IMG/VR virus record: IMGVR_UViG_3300044981_000223
Coordinates: 1 to 43,734 of that record
Source: a virus
Length of the DNA: 43,734 bases
Direction: 5' to 3' (one strand)
Positions 1 to 8,731 of this stretch are shown here, piece by piece. The notes under the pieces were generated by a model. The model saw only the letters and a program-made list of their open reading frames with translations. It ran no database searches and was not told the origin of the DNA. Both the position numbers and the translations under genes were made by a program. Numbering within the stretch: the stretch's first letter is position 1; every line of letters starts with the position of its first letter.

Positions 1-1573
1 CGAGCTGCGACTCCATCGCTGGATCATTCGCCGCGTTCGTTGCCTCGGGCACGAGAAGCGGCGACAGGAAGGCCCCAACGCCCGCACCGAGGCCAGCGAC
101 AGACAAGCCGGCCGCAGCGCCCGCGGCAGCACCGGAACCCACGTCCGTCGCTGCAACGTCTGATGCGATGCCCGCCGAGGCGTCCGTCGTCACGTCTTCT
201 ATCCCTCCTGCCAGTTCCGTCCCGGCGGCTTGCCCGCCAGCGCTAGAAAAACTACTGAGATCGCTTATGTCACTCGCATCGCTCGCCGCATCGCTCGCGT
301 CCGTCAGGTCGGTCGCGTCATCGGCGAAATTGATTCCGCCTGTCGGATCGGTGATCTCAGAACTCGCATCGGTGAGATCGCCTGAGGTCGCCCCAGGCAG
401 CTCGCTCCCTCCAGGTTGGGCGTACTGCGAACCGATGGTGTTGCTGCTGCCACCGTTCAAGAAGCTCTTGAGGGCGCTCGCGATGGTATTGACCCCTCCG
501 GCGACGGTATTACCGCTGCTGCCGGTGGTGCCGGAACCTGAGGCGCCGGAGAAGCCGCGCGCGATCTGACCGAACAGGGTTTGCAGGCCGTTCGCGAGAT
601 TCGTGTTCTGCTGCACGGTGAGGTTGATCGCATTCACAAGTGGCCCCATGCCGGCGCCAAGCGACCCGATCGACTGCGTGAGGAGCGTCGAGTAGGTGTT
701 CTGCACCGACGACAACGCCGTCTGCCCGATCTGAAGGTTGCCCTGGATCAGTTGCTGCTGCGTGATCGCCGTCTGCGAGTCGATCTGCTGATCGTAGCCG
801 GCGATGACCGAAGCATCCGTGATGCCCTGGCTCTCAAGCTGCGCGCGAATGTTCTGCTTTGCGGCCTGATTCTGCTGCGTCAACTGCGTCTGCTGGGCAC
901 TGGTCAACTGCCCGGTCGAGTACTGGTTCGCTACCGTACCGAGTTCGGATGCGGCCTGCTCTTGCTGAGCGATCGAACTGTTGCCAGAAACCGGCGCCCC
1001 GGTGAGGCCCTGCATCGTCTGACCGAGTTCGGTCGTACCGGCGCCTATGAAGGTATTGCCGGGGCCGGAAAGCTGGGCGGTGAGTGCCGCCGTCTGACTC
1101 TGCGCCTGCGAGGCTACGTACTCACCGAGGCCGATGAACGCGGCAGATGAGCCGAGCGGAGATGAGGCGATCTGCCCCAGGCCAGACAGGATAGACGACC
1201 AGTCAAGGCCACTTGATGCGGCAGACGCCGCGCTCGTGCCGGTTCCAGTGTCCGACGGCAAGTTGATGTTGGTGTCGAGGCCGCTGGAGGCATCAAGGCC
1301 GGACAGATCCTGCAACGGGTTCATACCCTGCGTTGCCGTCGCCATTGAATCGTACGAGGGCAACTGTTCTTCTGAATTTTGCGGCTGATACGCGATGGTC
1401 GCAGGGTTGACGGTCTGCGGGTTGGTCGCCGTCGGGTTTGCGACAGCTGAGCCCCCCGATCCTCCGATGGTCGTGGGTAGGCCATACGTTGAGTTGCTCG
1501 AGCCGTAGAGTTGTGACTGCGGCACGGAGGAGGTGTCGGAGGAGCCCGCGGCGTTGATGTCTGAGAGTGCCAT
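1..1573 (-). CDS. Low-complexity virion protein, N-terminal part (runs off window start)
   Basis: The frame opens at an ATG at 1573 and stays open to base 1, giving about 524 residues rich in Ser, Gly, Ala, Thr and Gln. It follows the upstream stop by one base (TGA-C-ATG), so it is translationally coupled to the fibre-like gene at 1575-2450. Residues 160-300 carry Gln-rich stretches, and the last part is Ala/Gly-rich and could be membrane-active. I recognise no domain. Position at the end of the tail genes and before two other Gln-rich proteins suggests an internal (ejection) virion protein. Joining base 1 to base 43734 continues the same frame without a stop, so this is probably the first three quarters of a 696-aa protein. 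The coding call is firm; the function is inferred. Confidence 0.8.
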   Translation of the reverse strand, partial: MALSDINAAGSSDTSSVPQSQLYGSSNSTYGLPTTIGGSGGSAVANPTATNPQTVNPATIAYQPQNSEEQLPSYDSMATATQGMNPLQDLSGLDASSGLDTNINLPSDTGTGTSAASAASSGLDWSSILSGLGQIASSPLGSSAAFIGLGEYVASQAQSQTAALTAQLSGPGNTFIGAGTTELGQTMQGLTGAPVSGNSSIAQQEQAASELGTVANQYSTGQLTSAQQTQLTQQNQAAKQNIRAQLESQGITDASVIAGYDQQIDSQTAITQQQLIQGNLQIGQTALSSVQNTYSTLLTQSIGSLGAGMGPLVNAINLTVQQNTNLANGLQTLFGQIARGFSGASGSGTTGSSGNTVAGGVNTIASALKSFLNGGSSNTIGSQYAQPGGSELPGATSGDLTDASSEITDPTGGINFADDATDLTDASDAASDASDISDLSSFSSAGGQAAGTELAGGIEDVTTDASAGIASDVAATDVGSGAAAGAAAGLSVAGLGAGVGAFLSPLLVPEATNAANDPAMESQL

Positions 1574-1574
1574 G

Positions 1575-2450
1575 TCAGTTCAGCATATAGGTGAAAGTGA
1601 TACCGACGGCAATGCCTTTGGCCCCGCTCGCAGTCCAGGTGCTTGTCGCCGTGGAGGACTGCTTCAGGAAATTGACGACCCCAGCCGATGAGATCTGAAT
1701 CGTGCCGTACGTCGTGGTGCCATTGTCCTCCAGAGGGTTCACGGCGCAGTACTGCGTTCGCGCCGGATATATCACCGACGGCCACCCGGTCATCGTGAAC
1801 GTATTCGCAGTGCTGGTCCCAGCGACGCCAGGGACGCTAACCGTCACCTGATTCCCCTGGCGCGACCACACGACCGTCGTCGTAGGTGACCCCGAGATGT
1901 CGGTGATCGTGCCCGTGAACTGCCCCTTGTCAGACGAGATGTCTACGTACGCGTTCGCCGTGACGCCGAAGGTTTCAACCGCCGAGCCCGTGGCGAGAAA
2001 GCTCTTGCCGCCAGAGGTCGACAGGACCGCCAACGAGTTAAAAAATGCGGTGCCTGAACCGGCGCCAGAAACAATCTGAAAGTATGTCCCGTCATAGACG
2101 AACTTGACGACGCTACCCGCGGAGAGTTGCCCGACCTGCGGCGATGACAGATCCTGATTCTTGACGGTCTGGGCGCCAGTGCCGCCGACATTGAGTGTGA
2201 CGGCCTGAGCTGTGTTCGTGTTAGCGATGAGTACTGTGACAGAAAGGCCAGCGGCCAGAGTGGCAGTGAGTCCAGTTGTGAGAACGACCGAGATCGCATT
2301 GACCGCCCCCGTGTCGGCAAAGAAGTTCTCGTAAGTCGCAAGGTCGTTGATCGCGCCGATTGAATCCGTGTTGTTCTCATCGAGTTGCGCGAGGTTCCAC
2401 GGCGGGTTGGTGCCGGCGAACGTGTTAGCGGGTGAGATCGGCTTGGCCAT
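1575..2450 (-). CDS. Tail-fibre-like virion protein, 291 aa
   Basis: The ATG start overlaps the upstream stop (TAATG), so translation is coupled. The N-terminus (LAQLDENNTDSIGAINDL, about residues 20-40) resembles the head-proximal part of many phage fibre proteins. Residues 50-110 form a Thr/Val/Ala-rich beta region ending in a YDGTYFQIVSG motif common in fibre and virion-surface proteins. The C-terminal third (TTVVWSRQGNQVTVSVPG onward) looks like a beta-sandwich tip with conserved Trp and Tyr. It lies between the nozzle-side genes and the Gln-rich virion protein. The likely role is a tail or head fibre. It could instead be a minor structural protein, since the assignment rests on composition and context. 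Confidence 0.6.
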   Translation of the reverse strand: MAKPISPANTFAGTNPPWNLAQLDENNTDSIGAINDLATYENFFADTGAVNAISVVLTTGLTATLAAGLSVTVLIANTNTAQAVTLNVGGTGAQTVKNQDLSSPQVGQLSAGSVVKFVYDGTYFQIVSGAGSGTAFFNSLAVLSTSGGKSFLATGSAVETFGVTANAYVDISSDKGQFTGTITDISGSPTTTVVWSRQGNQVTVSVPGVAGTSTANTFTMTGWPSVIYPARTQYCAVNPLEDNGTTTYGTIQISSAGVVNFLKQSSTATSTWTASGAKGIAVGITFTYMLN

Positions 2451-2815
2451 TATGCAAGTCCAAAGTAATGATCGAGGTCAGCGTGCAGTCGCTCGTGGTA
2501 TTGCATCCACGCCTGAAGCTGCTGGCGGTCATCAAAGTCAAGACTCGATAAGCCCACCGTCGGTGACTGCTCACCCGTGCCTACGATGAGGCGCAACGTC
2601 TTGTGGCGCGTCGCGTGACGAGCGAACCAGTCAGGTGTCAGCGCGCCAGTCAGGTCCATAGCCGGCAGCGATATACCCTGCTTGCTCGCCGCCTTGTCGT
2701 ACGCGAGGTGCTTTAGCCAGTGCTGCATCTTGAACTGACGCTCGGAGGAGGTGCGCGCGAGCGGCCAGAAGAGGGCCGAGGTCGATGCGAGCGCGGATGT
2801 AGTGTTGAGTGTCAT
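2450..2815 (-). CDS. Small virion-cluster protein of unknown function, 121 aa
   Basis: The ATG start overlaps the stop of the nozzle-like gene (ATGA), and its own stop overlaps the next start (TAATG), so it is a coupled operon member. The protein is mixed alpha/beta. Residues 20-45 are basic and aromatic (ERQFKMQHWLKHLAYDKAAS), and the C-terminus is helical and rich in His, Asp and Gln. There is no signal peptide, membrane segment or recognisable motif. Its place between a tail nozzle and a fibre would suit a tail-assembly or head-completion factor, but nothing in the sequence shows this directly. Confidence 0.7.
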   Translation of the reverse strand: MTLNTTSALASTSALFWPLARTSSERQFKMQHWLKHLAYDKAASKQGISLPAMDLTGALTPDWFARHATRHKTLRLIVGTGEQSPTVGLSSLDFDDRQQLQAWMQYHERLHADLDHYFGLA

Positions 2816-4434
2816 GTGTTGGGCAACGGGCTCCAGCGCGGACCGAGTTTGTAGTCGAGCCCGAGCGTGTGCAGCTCAAGGTTATACCCTGTCGCCTGAA
2901 GCCGCAGCCCAACGTGGCGAGAGTACATCGCTCCTGCCGGCGCGCCCATCGCGAGGGTGAGCCCGGGTGAGATCCAACTACCCATCACGTTTCCTGAGTT
3001 GATCCACTCACCTTGGACGCCGGCCGAGTTCTGCCACTCACCGATCGAAACAGGTGGCGTCGCGGTCGGTGCGAGTATGCTCTGCGTCTGCGACTCAACG
3101 TAGAGACCGAAAGATGTGCCGTAACTGTAGATGTCCGACTCGACGCCGACCTGAATCACTTCCTTCAGAGCAAACTCATCCTCCATCGGATAGAGCTTCG
3201 TCCAGGCTGTGATTGTGGGGTACGTCGCCGTCGAGCCAAAGAGCTGATAGAGCTGGTTGCCTATGAATCCAAAGAGCGACGGGACGTTGGAGACGAGCCC
3301 AGTGACGATAAAAGTCAGCGCGCCGTAGTTCGCGAACCACCACACATCTGTCGTCACATCAACGCCACTGTTCGCATTCGTCGCGTCCGTCGAGAACCAA
3401 AGTGCCACGATCTGATTGGAGCCGAACACCGGATCGTTCAGGCGCTTGATGAGGAACGCCCCGCACAGGATGTTTTCAACCACGACCTGGCCGGCCGAAA
3501 CGTTCTGCGCTGGATCGCGGTACTGCCACGTGCCGTCGATGTCGCCCGAGATCTTCGGTGAGTCCACGCCGACCAACGTATGTACGCCGTAGGGGGAGGC
3601 GAACATGATGTTGCGGTCGTACGGGATGATGGACGCCGGCTGGTTCGAGCCGATGAGCGCTTGCAGGTTCGTGTTTGTGAACACAGGCGTCGGAGGATTC
3701 GCGCCCGAGGGCACGTACACGTCCGAGATCGCGTTGATCCCCGTGACGGTGAAGATGTAGAGGTAGCCGTTCGCCGCGATCAACCTTTGGATGTTGGAGC
3801 GGATCGTCGGGTCCGTAAGGTTAATAAAGGCCGCCCCGTTCGCTGCTGTCCAGTAGTTGGTAGCGCCTGCGGTTTGGTACCCATCGACCCCGGAGCAGTA
3901 AAGGACACGCCCCGCCGCGATCCAGACCCGCCCGCCGTAGACAGCAATAGAGTTCCCCGAACTGGGAGCTCCGGTCCCGTTGATGATGGCAAACGTCGTT
4001 CCGTCATAGTAGTAGTACCCTGTTGAGTCGATGAATAGAATCGCGGTGTCGTTCCACTGCGTGCACTGCGAGCCTGCGCCAGACAGGAGCGTGCCAGAGT
4101 TGATCAACGCTGAGGTTTGCGCTGCGATGTTGTACAGGAACACCTTGCCGTTGGTGGCGAAGTTGACCAAGTACTCAACGTTGTTGAGGTTCAGCCCTTG
4201 CGACCAGTAGATGAAGTCTGAACCGTAGTTGACCAGGCTCGCAGAGATGTTCGGCACGACGTGTGCGTTCTGCGGGCCGATTGGGATGATGTTTTCGAGG
4301 TTGTAGAAATAGTCATCCGGGATCGCGGTGCGCGAGGACTGAGTGTTGACTCCGTTGAACGACGTGAAGTAGCGCTGCAGGAGCTTGCGCGTGTCCTTCT
4401 CGGCGGCAGGATTGCCTTGCGGAATCTGCGGCAT
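2812..4434 (-). CDS. Tail nozzle / stabilisation-like protein (beta-propeller-like), 540 aa
   Basis: The preferred start is the ATG at 4434, which overlaps the upstream stop (TAATG). An in-frame TTG at 4482 would add 16 residues but overlap the adaptor gene by 49 bases. The protein begins with a charged segment (AAEKDTRKLLQRYFTSF), then has many short beta repeats with aromatic-glycine turns, such as YYYYDGTTFAIINGTG and VYGGRVWIAAGRVLYCSG. This pattern is typical of podovirus nozzle and DNA-stabilisation proteins (P22 gp10, T7 gp12 type). The genes for adaptor, nozzle and fibre follow in the expected order. The product should close the tail channel below the adaptor ring. The fold call comes from repeat pattern and synteny. 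Confidence 0.65.
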   Translation of the reverse strand: MPQIPQGNPAAEKDTRKLLQRYFTSFNGVNTQSSRTAIPDDYFYNLENIIPIGPQNAHVVPNISASLVNYGSDFIYWSQGLNLNNVEYLVNFATNGKVFLYNIAAQTSALINSGTLLSGAGSQCTQWNDTAILFIDSTGYYYYDGTTFAIINGTGAPSSGNSIAVYGGRVWIAAGRVLYCSGVDGYQTAGATNYWTAANGAAFINLTDPTIRSNIQRLIAANGYLYIFTVTGINAISDVYVPSGANPPTPVFTNTNLQALIGSNQPASIIPYDRNIMFASPYGVHTLVGVDSPKISGDIDGTWQYRDPAQNVSAGQVVVENILCGAFLIKRLNDPVFGSNQIVALWFSTDATNANSGVDVTTDVWWFANYGALTFIVTGLVSNVPSLFGFIGNQLYQLFGSTATYPTITAWTKLYPMEDEFALKEVIQVGVESDIYSYGTSFGLYVESQTQSILAPTATPPVSIGEWQNSAGVQGEWINSGNVMGSWISPGLTLAMGAPAGAMYSRHVGLRLQATGYNLELHTLGLDYKLGPRWSPLPNT

Positions 4435-5096
4435 TACCGCGGCACCGAGGCGTATGGGTTCTGCACCATACGAGTATTCCAAGCTTTGCTGCAGCGGCGC
4501 AGGATCTCTTGATACAGGTCAAAGAAGTACTTCGCCTCACCTTGCGCCTGCAATTTGAGCTTCGCCTTGTACGCGGCGTAGTACTGCACCGGCTCCTGGA
4601 ACGGAGCTGGGATCGGTTCGAGGTCCGTGTCGAGCACGAGCGGTTGCGGGACGATCGACATATCCCACTCGACGCCGTAGTTCTGATTGGGGACCGGTGC
4701 GATGTAGATCTGATTCGCACCCATGCGCGCCCAGGCGACCGGCCAGTCGAGGTAATTGACCCAGCCGCGAAGGAAGGCGGTCAACTGCGTGTACGCCCAG
4801 TTCTTCATGACGTAGCGCTCGTTGTTCACGATGCACGAGAGTGACATCGTGTCGATGATCGACGTGTTGAACGGGGTCGGGAGCGTCGTCGCGTAAGGGT
4901 AGAGTTCCTGCCCCGCGACCCAAAGCAGCGTCGGATAAGCTGCGGTCGTTACGACCTGGCGGAGAGCTTTCGTCTCCTGGGCTACGCGATTACGCGCCTC
5001 GTTGATGTAGTTCGCGAGGGAAGCCTGCGACCACATCTGCGCCAGTGGGTCATTCAGGAGGTCCTGGACTTGTGGGATGTAGGTGCTGTAGAGCAC
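4434..5096 (-). CDS. Head-tail adaptor protein, 220 aa
   Basis: The start is a GTG directly after the upstream stop (TGAGTG), with a GGAAGAAG ribosome site just ahead. The N-terminal helices include an INEARNRVAQETKALRQ stretch, the kind of helix seen in podovirus adaptor proteins (T7 gp11, phage SU10 adaptor type). A central beta region holds Trp/Tyr-rich strands (YIAPVPNQNYGVEWDM). The C-terminal helix (QYYAAYKAKLKLQAQG) is also typical, as these proteins often end with a YAAYKAKL-like helix. About 200-220 residues is normal for the family. It would form the ring joining portal to nozzle. Position upstream of the nozzle-like gene supports the call. Confidence 0.75.
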   Translation of the reverse strand: MLYSTYIPQVQDLLNDPLAQMWSQASLANYINEARNRVAQETKALRQVVTTAAYPTLLWVAGQELYPYATTLPTPFNTSIIDTMSLSCIVNNERYVMKNWAYTQLTAFLRGWVNYLDWPVAWARMGANQIYIAPVPNQNYGVEWDMSIVPQPLVLDTDLEPIPAPFQEPVQYYAAYKAKLKLQAQGEAKYFFDLYQEILRRCSKAWNTRMVQNPYASVPR

Positions 5097-5642
5097 TCAC
5101 CGCTTCTTCCCTATGTTCTGCTCGACGCGGCGCGGCATGACCGGCTGATTGGCCAGGGGGTCCTCGGGACCCAGGGGCGGAGTTCCCTGGGTCCCGGATT
5201 CCCCTTGCGGACCGGGGCTGCCGGGCGACGCAAGTTCGGTTGACTCCGGCAGCACCTCGATGGCCGGCGCACGGTTGTCATCGAGCACGCCATCAGGAGT
5301 TCTGCCTCGAATGACGCGCACGTTGGTGCCGAATGGCGGGACGGGCTCGATTGAGATCTCTTTCAACTTTCCGAGCGCGTACTTCATGTCGCGCTGAAAG
5401 TTGACCCAGTTCAGGCGCAGGAACGCGCGCTCGCGAACCTCGGTCGCCTCGCGCTGCGTGTACTGCTTGTCTGGATCGAGCCAGCCGAAGACGTGAGTCG
5501 CCACTACCTTGTGCACGTCGAGGTACCGACCCGGAGCCCACGTGTAGGGCTTGTCGTCGTACCTGGAGTCGATCTCTTCGGAGGAATGGTTCGTGATGCG
5601 CACGAAGTCCTCGTAGTTCAAAAGCAGCGAGCGCTCTGCCAT
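5097..5642 (-). CDS. Head-region structural protein with short collagen-like segment, 181 aa
   Basis: The ATG at 5642 lies one base after the preceding gene, and the stop is followed at once by the adaptor GTG. Residues 1-115 are charged and helical with aromatic residues (YTWAPGRYLDVHKVVATHVFG). Residues 133-150 contain a short Gly-Xaa-Yaa run (SPGSPGPQGESGTQG), a collagen-like element often found in phage structural proteins. The tail is basic (RRVEQNIGKKR). No enzyme motif is visible. Lying between capsid-associated and adaptor genes, it is probably a head-completion or connector component. The exact role is unknown. Confidence 0.7.
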   Translation of the reverse strand: MAERSLLLNYEDFVRITNHSSEEIDSRYDDKPYTWAPGRYLDVHKVVATHVFGWLDPDKQYTQREATEVRERAFLRLNWVNFQRDMKYALGKLKEISIEPVPPFGTNVRVIRGRTPDGVLDDNRAPAIEVLPESTELASPGSPGPQGESGTQGTPPLGPEDPLANQPVMPRRVEQNIGKKR

Positions 5643-5643
5643 G

Positions 5644-6351
5644 TCAATTCACCACGCTCAGAGTTGAGGTTGCGGTCGTGCCGTTCGCGAACACCGCTCC
5701 CCACGCGGGCGCCAGGAATGTGCCGTTGGTGGCAGACGCCGCGATGATCGTAGTCCACGTTGGCGCGGTCGCCGGAGTGTACCCGCCGGGCAGGGAGGCC
5801 GTGGACAGAGGGTCAAGGATCAAGGCAACCTGAGCAAGATCAGCCACGACATTGCAGTTTGCGCCGAGGATAGCGTACACGTACGCCATCTCAAGCTGCG
5901 GAGGCGGCTCGCCCGTGACCACTGAGGAGATCGTCTGCGTGGGTCCGCCCGCAAATCCCGAGGCTGAGCTCGCCGTGTAGGGCGGATAGAACACCGGGAT
6001 CACGGTCATCGAAGTGACGGTCGCGGTCGAGATCGTCGTGTAGATCGTGAACGTGGTCGTCGATGGGATCGACAGGATCCGGAACACGTTGTTGATGAGG
6101 ACACCGGTCCCGGTGATCGCCGAGGTCGAGCCGCCAAAGGTCACGAAATAATTCGGCGGCACACCGGCGGCCGGAGTCAGCGTCAAGCCGTGCGCAGCGT
6201 TCGTCGTGATCGTGCAGATGCCGCCGGCCGAGAGGGTGGCCGAGTTGGGGTTCGAGAACGTGGCGCCGGCACCCGCGGGGATCACGAACTGGGCGATCGA
6301 GAGCTTCGGTTGCAGGTCAAGGCCGAAGGTCGGGAAACGTAAGACTGACAT
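5644..6351 (-). CDS. Capsid-adjacent beta-rich structural protein, 235 aa
   Basis: The ATG at 6351 has a strong ribosome site (GGAGG, six bases upstream). It starts 12 bases after the capsid gene and is probably produced in high amounts. The sequence is Thr/Ser/Ala-rich with alternating hydrophobics, indicating a beta fold. Residues 50-110 contain a sandwich-like core (VTFGGSTSAITGTG, TTTFTIYTTIST), and the C-terminus (WTTIIAASATNGTFLAPAWG) is hydrophobic. There are no catalytic motifs. Position right after the major capsid gene and the strong ribosome site fit a head decoration or minor head protein. I do not recognise a named family. Confidence 0.7.
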   Translation of the reverse strand: MSVLRFPTFGLDLQPKLSIAQFVIPAGAGATFSNPNSATLSAGGICTITTNAAHGLTLTPAAGVPPNYFVTFGGSTSAITGTGVLINNVFRILSIPSTTTFTIYTTISTATVTSMTVIPVFYPPYTASSASGFAGGPTQTISSVVTGEPPPQLEMAYVYAILGANCNVVADLAQVALILDPLSTASLPGGYTPATAPTWTTIIAASATNGTFLAPAWGAVFANGTTATSTLSVVN

Positions 6352-6363
6352 GTTTCGGCCTCC

Positions 6364-7398
6364 TTAAATGGTGTTGTAGAGGAAGCCAGTACTGCCCACG
6401 GTACTCACCGTACCGACCCGCACCGTGGTCCGTGGCTTCGAGCACACCAGTTCGAGCAGGCTCACGATGCCGCCGATGAAGCCGATCTGGTACACGGGCA
6501 GAAGCGATTCGAACCCTGTGAACGAGAAATTCGCCATCGAGTGGAAGTAGAGTTGCATGTAGTTCGAGTTCCAGATGTAGACCACTCCTTCCGGGCAGTA
6601 CGGGTCGCAGTAGAGCGGCACCCCTGCGATGTCGATGGCGCGGAACAAGGCGCGCGGGCGGTCGGCATCGGAATCAAACCCGGTTCCGGGGCTGATCTGG
6701 TAGCTCTCAAGCCCGGCGTAGTCGTTCGCGACCAGCTTCTCCCAGGTCCCCATCCCGGTCATGGCGCAGGTCGGCATCTCGGCGCCGTACTTCTGCGCGC
6801 CCATCATGTACTGCAGTAGCAGCGCGCGCGTCGGGGCGACGGCGCCGGCGGAGTACACCTTGCCGGACCAGAACGTGCTCGCTGAGCGGTTGATGTTGCC
6901 GTAGATGCTCGTGTTCGTGCCGTCGTCGATCGCTGCGTTGAAGCCGATCAACTGCTGGGCGTTCGAGATGTTGACGTAGAGCGCGTTTGAGAGCACGTCC
7001 ACAGTCGAATTCGTCGCGTCGTTGAACACCGCCTCGATGCGCGGGACGATCGCGTGATCGGCCTGAATCGCCGCCTCGAATCCGTAGAACGGAATCGGCG
7101 TGACCAGCGACTTTAAGTTGAACTCCGCAGGCTGGATGCCCTGGATGTTCGCCGGCTGGCTGAACGAGCCATCGAATCCAGTCCACTGCGGGATCGTCAT
7201 CGCCTGACCCTGCACGGGGACAGTGACCGATGAGATGCCGCCCGACGCGGTCTTCGCGTGCTGCATCAAAGCGGCGATTGTCGGAGACGCAGAGTAGAGT
7301 TGGACTACTACGGTCGGCAAAAAAGCCCTGCGCGTTATGGCCAAATATTCCTGATATTGGGGCCCGGCCGGAGGCATGACGCCAGATGAGAATGGCAT
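6364..7398 (-). CDS. Major capsid protein (HK97-fold candidate), 344 aa
   Basis: An ATG at 7398 follows a modest GGA ribosome site. Length, the lack of any motif except extended beta and helical segments, and position after the scaffold candidate and portal fit a major capsid protein. Typical signs are the N-terminal arm (ITRRAFLPTVVVQLYSASP), a central E-loop/P-domain-like region (FYGFEAAIQADHAIVPRIE), and a C-terminal hydrophobic domain (LLPVYQIGFIGGIVSLLELV). The 201-base leader at 7399-7599 has no gene. It includes a small hairpin (GCTCT-TAGT-AGAGC, 7419-7432) and might hold a capsid promoter or RNA control element. The call is strong by synteny and moderate by sequence alone. Confidence 0.8.
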   Translation of the reverse strand: MPFSSGVMPPAGPQYQEYLAITRRAFLPTVVVQLYSASPTIAALMQHAKTASGGISSVTVPVQGQAMTIPQWTGFDGSFSQPANIQGIQPAEFNLKSLVTPIPFYGFEAAIQADHAIVPRIEAVFNDATNSTVDVLSNALYVNISNAQQLIGFNAAIDDGTNTSIYGNINRSASTFWSGKVYSAGAVAPTRALLLQYMMGAQKYGAEMPTCAMTGMGTWEKLVANDYAGLESYQISPGTGFDSDADRPRALFRAIDIAGVPLYCDPYCPEGVVYIWNSNYMQLYFHSMANFSFTGFESLLPVYQIGFIGGIVSLLELVCSKPRTTVRVGTVSTVGSTGFLYNTI

Positions 7399-7599
7399 TG
7401 ATTTTCCTAGATAAATGCGCTCTTAGTAGAGCTGGATGTTGATACGTAATCGATCACGAACGTACCTCGAACTGATACTCTTCCCGCATCTACTGATGAT
7501 CAGCACTCTCACTGCCGCTGGTTACGTCGTGTCCAAACAAGAAACGTGCTCAACTCTCGGGACTAAGCGCCCGATTGCTGGCAGCCCTTTGTGATCGAC

Positions 7600-8118
7600 T
7601 CAGATGCCGCGCGGATGAAACTCGCGCTGGATCTTCTCAGCTTCCCTGGTGCGCCAGCCGATCGGATCCGCGAGCATCTCCTTGAAGTTCGGGATATCGG
7701 CTGGGCGCAGCGAATCGGATGTCGGCTCGGCGAGCGCGGCATCTTGGCGCAGTACCCTGATTGCGAGGTCGTAGTTCGGAGCGGTCGGCGCTAGACCATG
7801 CGTCTCCATGAGCTTGATGACGGCTTCGAGTTCGAGCCCGGCATCTCGCACCTTCGCATGCAGCACCTCGAGCGCGCGCTCGGCTTCGATCTTCTGGACC
7901 TTCGCGGCGAGTACCTTGACCTTCTCGTCGGCCTCCTCGCGGACCTTGGCGACCGAATCCTTGATCTCGAGTTCGGGGAAGGTGAGCTTGGCGTCTCCCT
8001 TCTTCAGCAGGCGCTGAGCTGACTCGCGCGTCTCGGGATTCGCAAGCAATTGCTTGGCGAGGTTGCCGAGGTTGATCGCCTGCTTTTGCTCTGGCGTGAG
8101 CTCCTCCAAGGAGGCCAC
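7600..8118 (-). CDS. Scaffolding protein candidate, 172 aa
   Basis: The GTG at 8118 lies one base beyond the previous stop (TGA-C-GTG). The protein is highly charged and helical. Residues 50-100 form a clear coiled coil rich in Lys, Glu, Val and Leu (KVREEADEKVKVLAAKVQKIE), with no cysteine. The C-terminal third is short and ends in basic and hydrophobic residues (REAEKIQREFHPRGI). Small, coiled-coil, charged proteins encoded directly before the major capsid gene are usually scaffolds that guide procapsid assembly and then leave. The order portal, scaffold, capsid supports this. No protease is seen nearby, so the scaffold may exit intact. Confidence 0.65.
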   Translation of the reverse strand: MASLEELTPEQKQAINLGNLAKQLLANPETRESAQRLLKKGDAKLTFPELEIKDSVAKVREEADEKVKVLAAKVQKIEAERALEVLHAKVRDAGLELEAVIKLMETHGLAPTAPNYDLAIRVLRQDAALAEPTSDSLRPADIPNFKEMLADPIGWRTREAEKIQREFHPRGI

Positions 8119-8119
8119 G

Positions 8120-8332
8120 TCATTTCACCGGCACGCGTCGCTGCGTCGACTCGGGGGTCTTCACGTCCATGAATTTCGAGGATTCAAAGCCGCGCGCTGA
8201 GGCGGAGTGTGCGCCGCCGATCTCCATGTAGCGCGGAAAATTCGAGATATTGCCGTGCTTCAGGTCGTTCGAGAGCGGATCGCGGATCGTCAGCGAGTCG
8301 CCGGGCATGAACAATCGTCGTTGAGCGGGCAT
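8120..8332 (-). CDS. Small head-operon protein, 70 aa
   Basis: An ATG-initiated frame eight bases after the preceding stop, ending one base before the scaffold start. The protein is basic and polar with a central GGAHSASARGFESSKFMDV region and a basic C-terminus (STQRRVPVK). No motif is recognisable. Tight packing in the head operon between two structural-type genes argues that it is real. It may be a small virion or assembly factor. Confidence 0.6.
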   Translation of the reverse strand: MPAQRRLFMPGDSLTIRDPLSNDLKHGNISNFPRYMEIGGAHSASARGFESSKFMDVKTPESTQRRVPVK

Positions 8333-8340
8333 GTGTCGTC

Positions 8341-8697
8341 CTACGCAGCCTGCGGCTGCTGCTGTTGACCTTGGGGCTGCGGCTTCGGCGGCTCGCCAGG
8401 ACCTTGCAGGGTTGCGAGCATGCGCTTCAACTCGGCGAGCGAGAATTCCTGGACCTCTTCCTCGTGCTCGCCGAACTCCTCGGTGAGCTTCGCGCGCGCA
8501 GACAGCATGACCTTGCCTTGCTTTGACTGCACGCCGAATTTCTCGATGCCGCGATCGAGGAGCTTCATGGCGTGGAAGGCGTCGAGCTTGGCCGATGCGA
8601 GATCGCCCTCGGGCGTCTGCGGGGTCAACATGCCCGTCGATGACGGCGCGTTACCGACCGGATCGGGTTCGTTGGGCATCGTTGCCGTTTTGGCCAT
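8341..8697 (-). CDS. Charged, Gln-rich head-operon protein, 118 aa
   Basis: I place the start at the ATG at 8697 (MAKTATMPNEPDPVG). A second ATG follows six codons later, and an in-frame TTG at 8856 would add 53 Cys/Ser/Arg-rich residues that do not look coding. None has a convincing ribosome site, so the start is uncertain. The middle is a charged helix (RAKLTEEFGEHEEEVQEF), followed by another helix (LAELKRMLATLQ) and a Pro/Gln-rich tail (PKPQPQGQQQQPQAA). It lies just downstream of a transcription terminator and first in the scaffold/capsid segment. A head-assembly role is possible but not shown. Confidence 0.6.
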   Translation of the reverse strand: MAKTATMPNEPDPVGNAPSSTGMLTPQTPEGDLASAKLDAFHAMKLLDRGIEKFGVQSKQGKVMLSARAKLTEEFGEHEEEVQEFSLAELKRMLATLQGPGEPPKPQPQGQQQQPQAA

Positions 8698-8731
8698 GAG
8701 GGCGGAGGCTACGGTGCAGCGCGTCGAATTG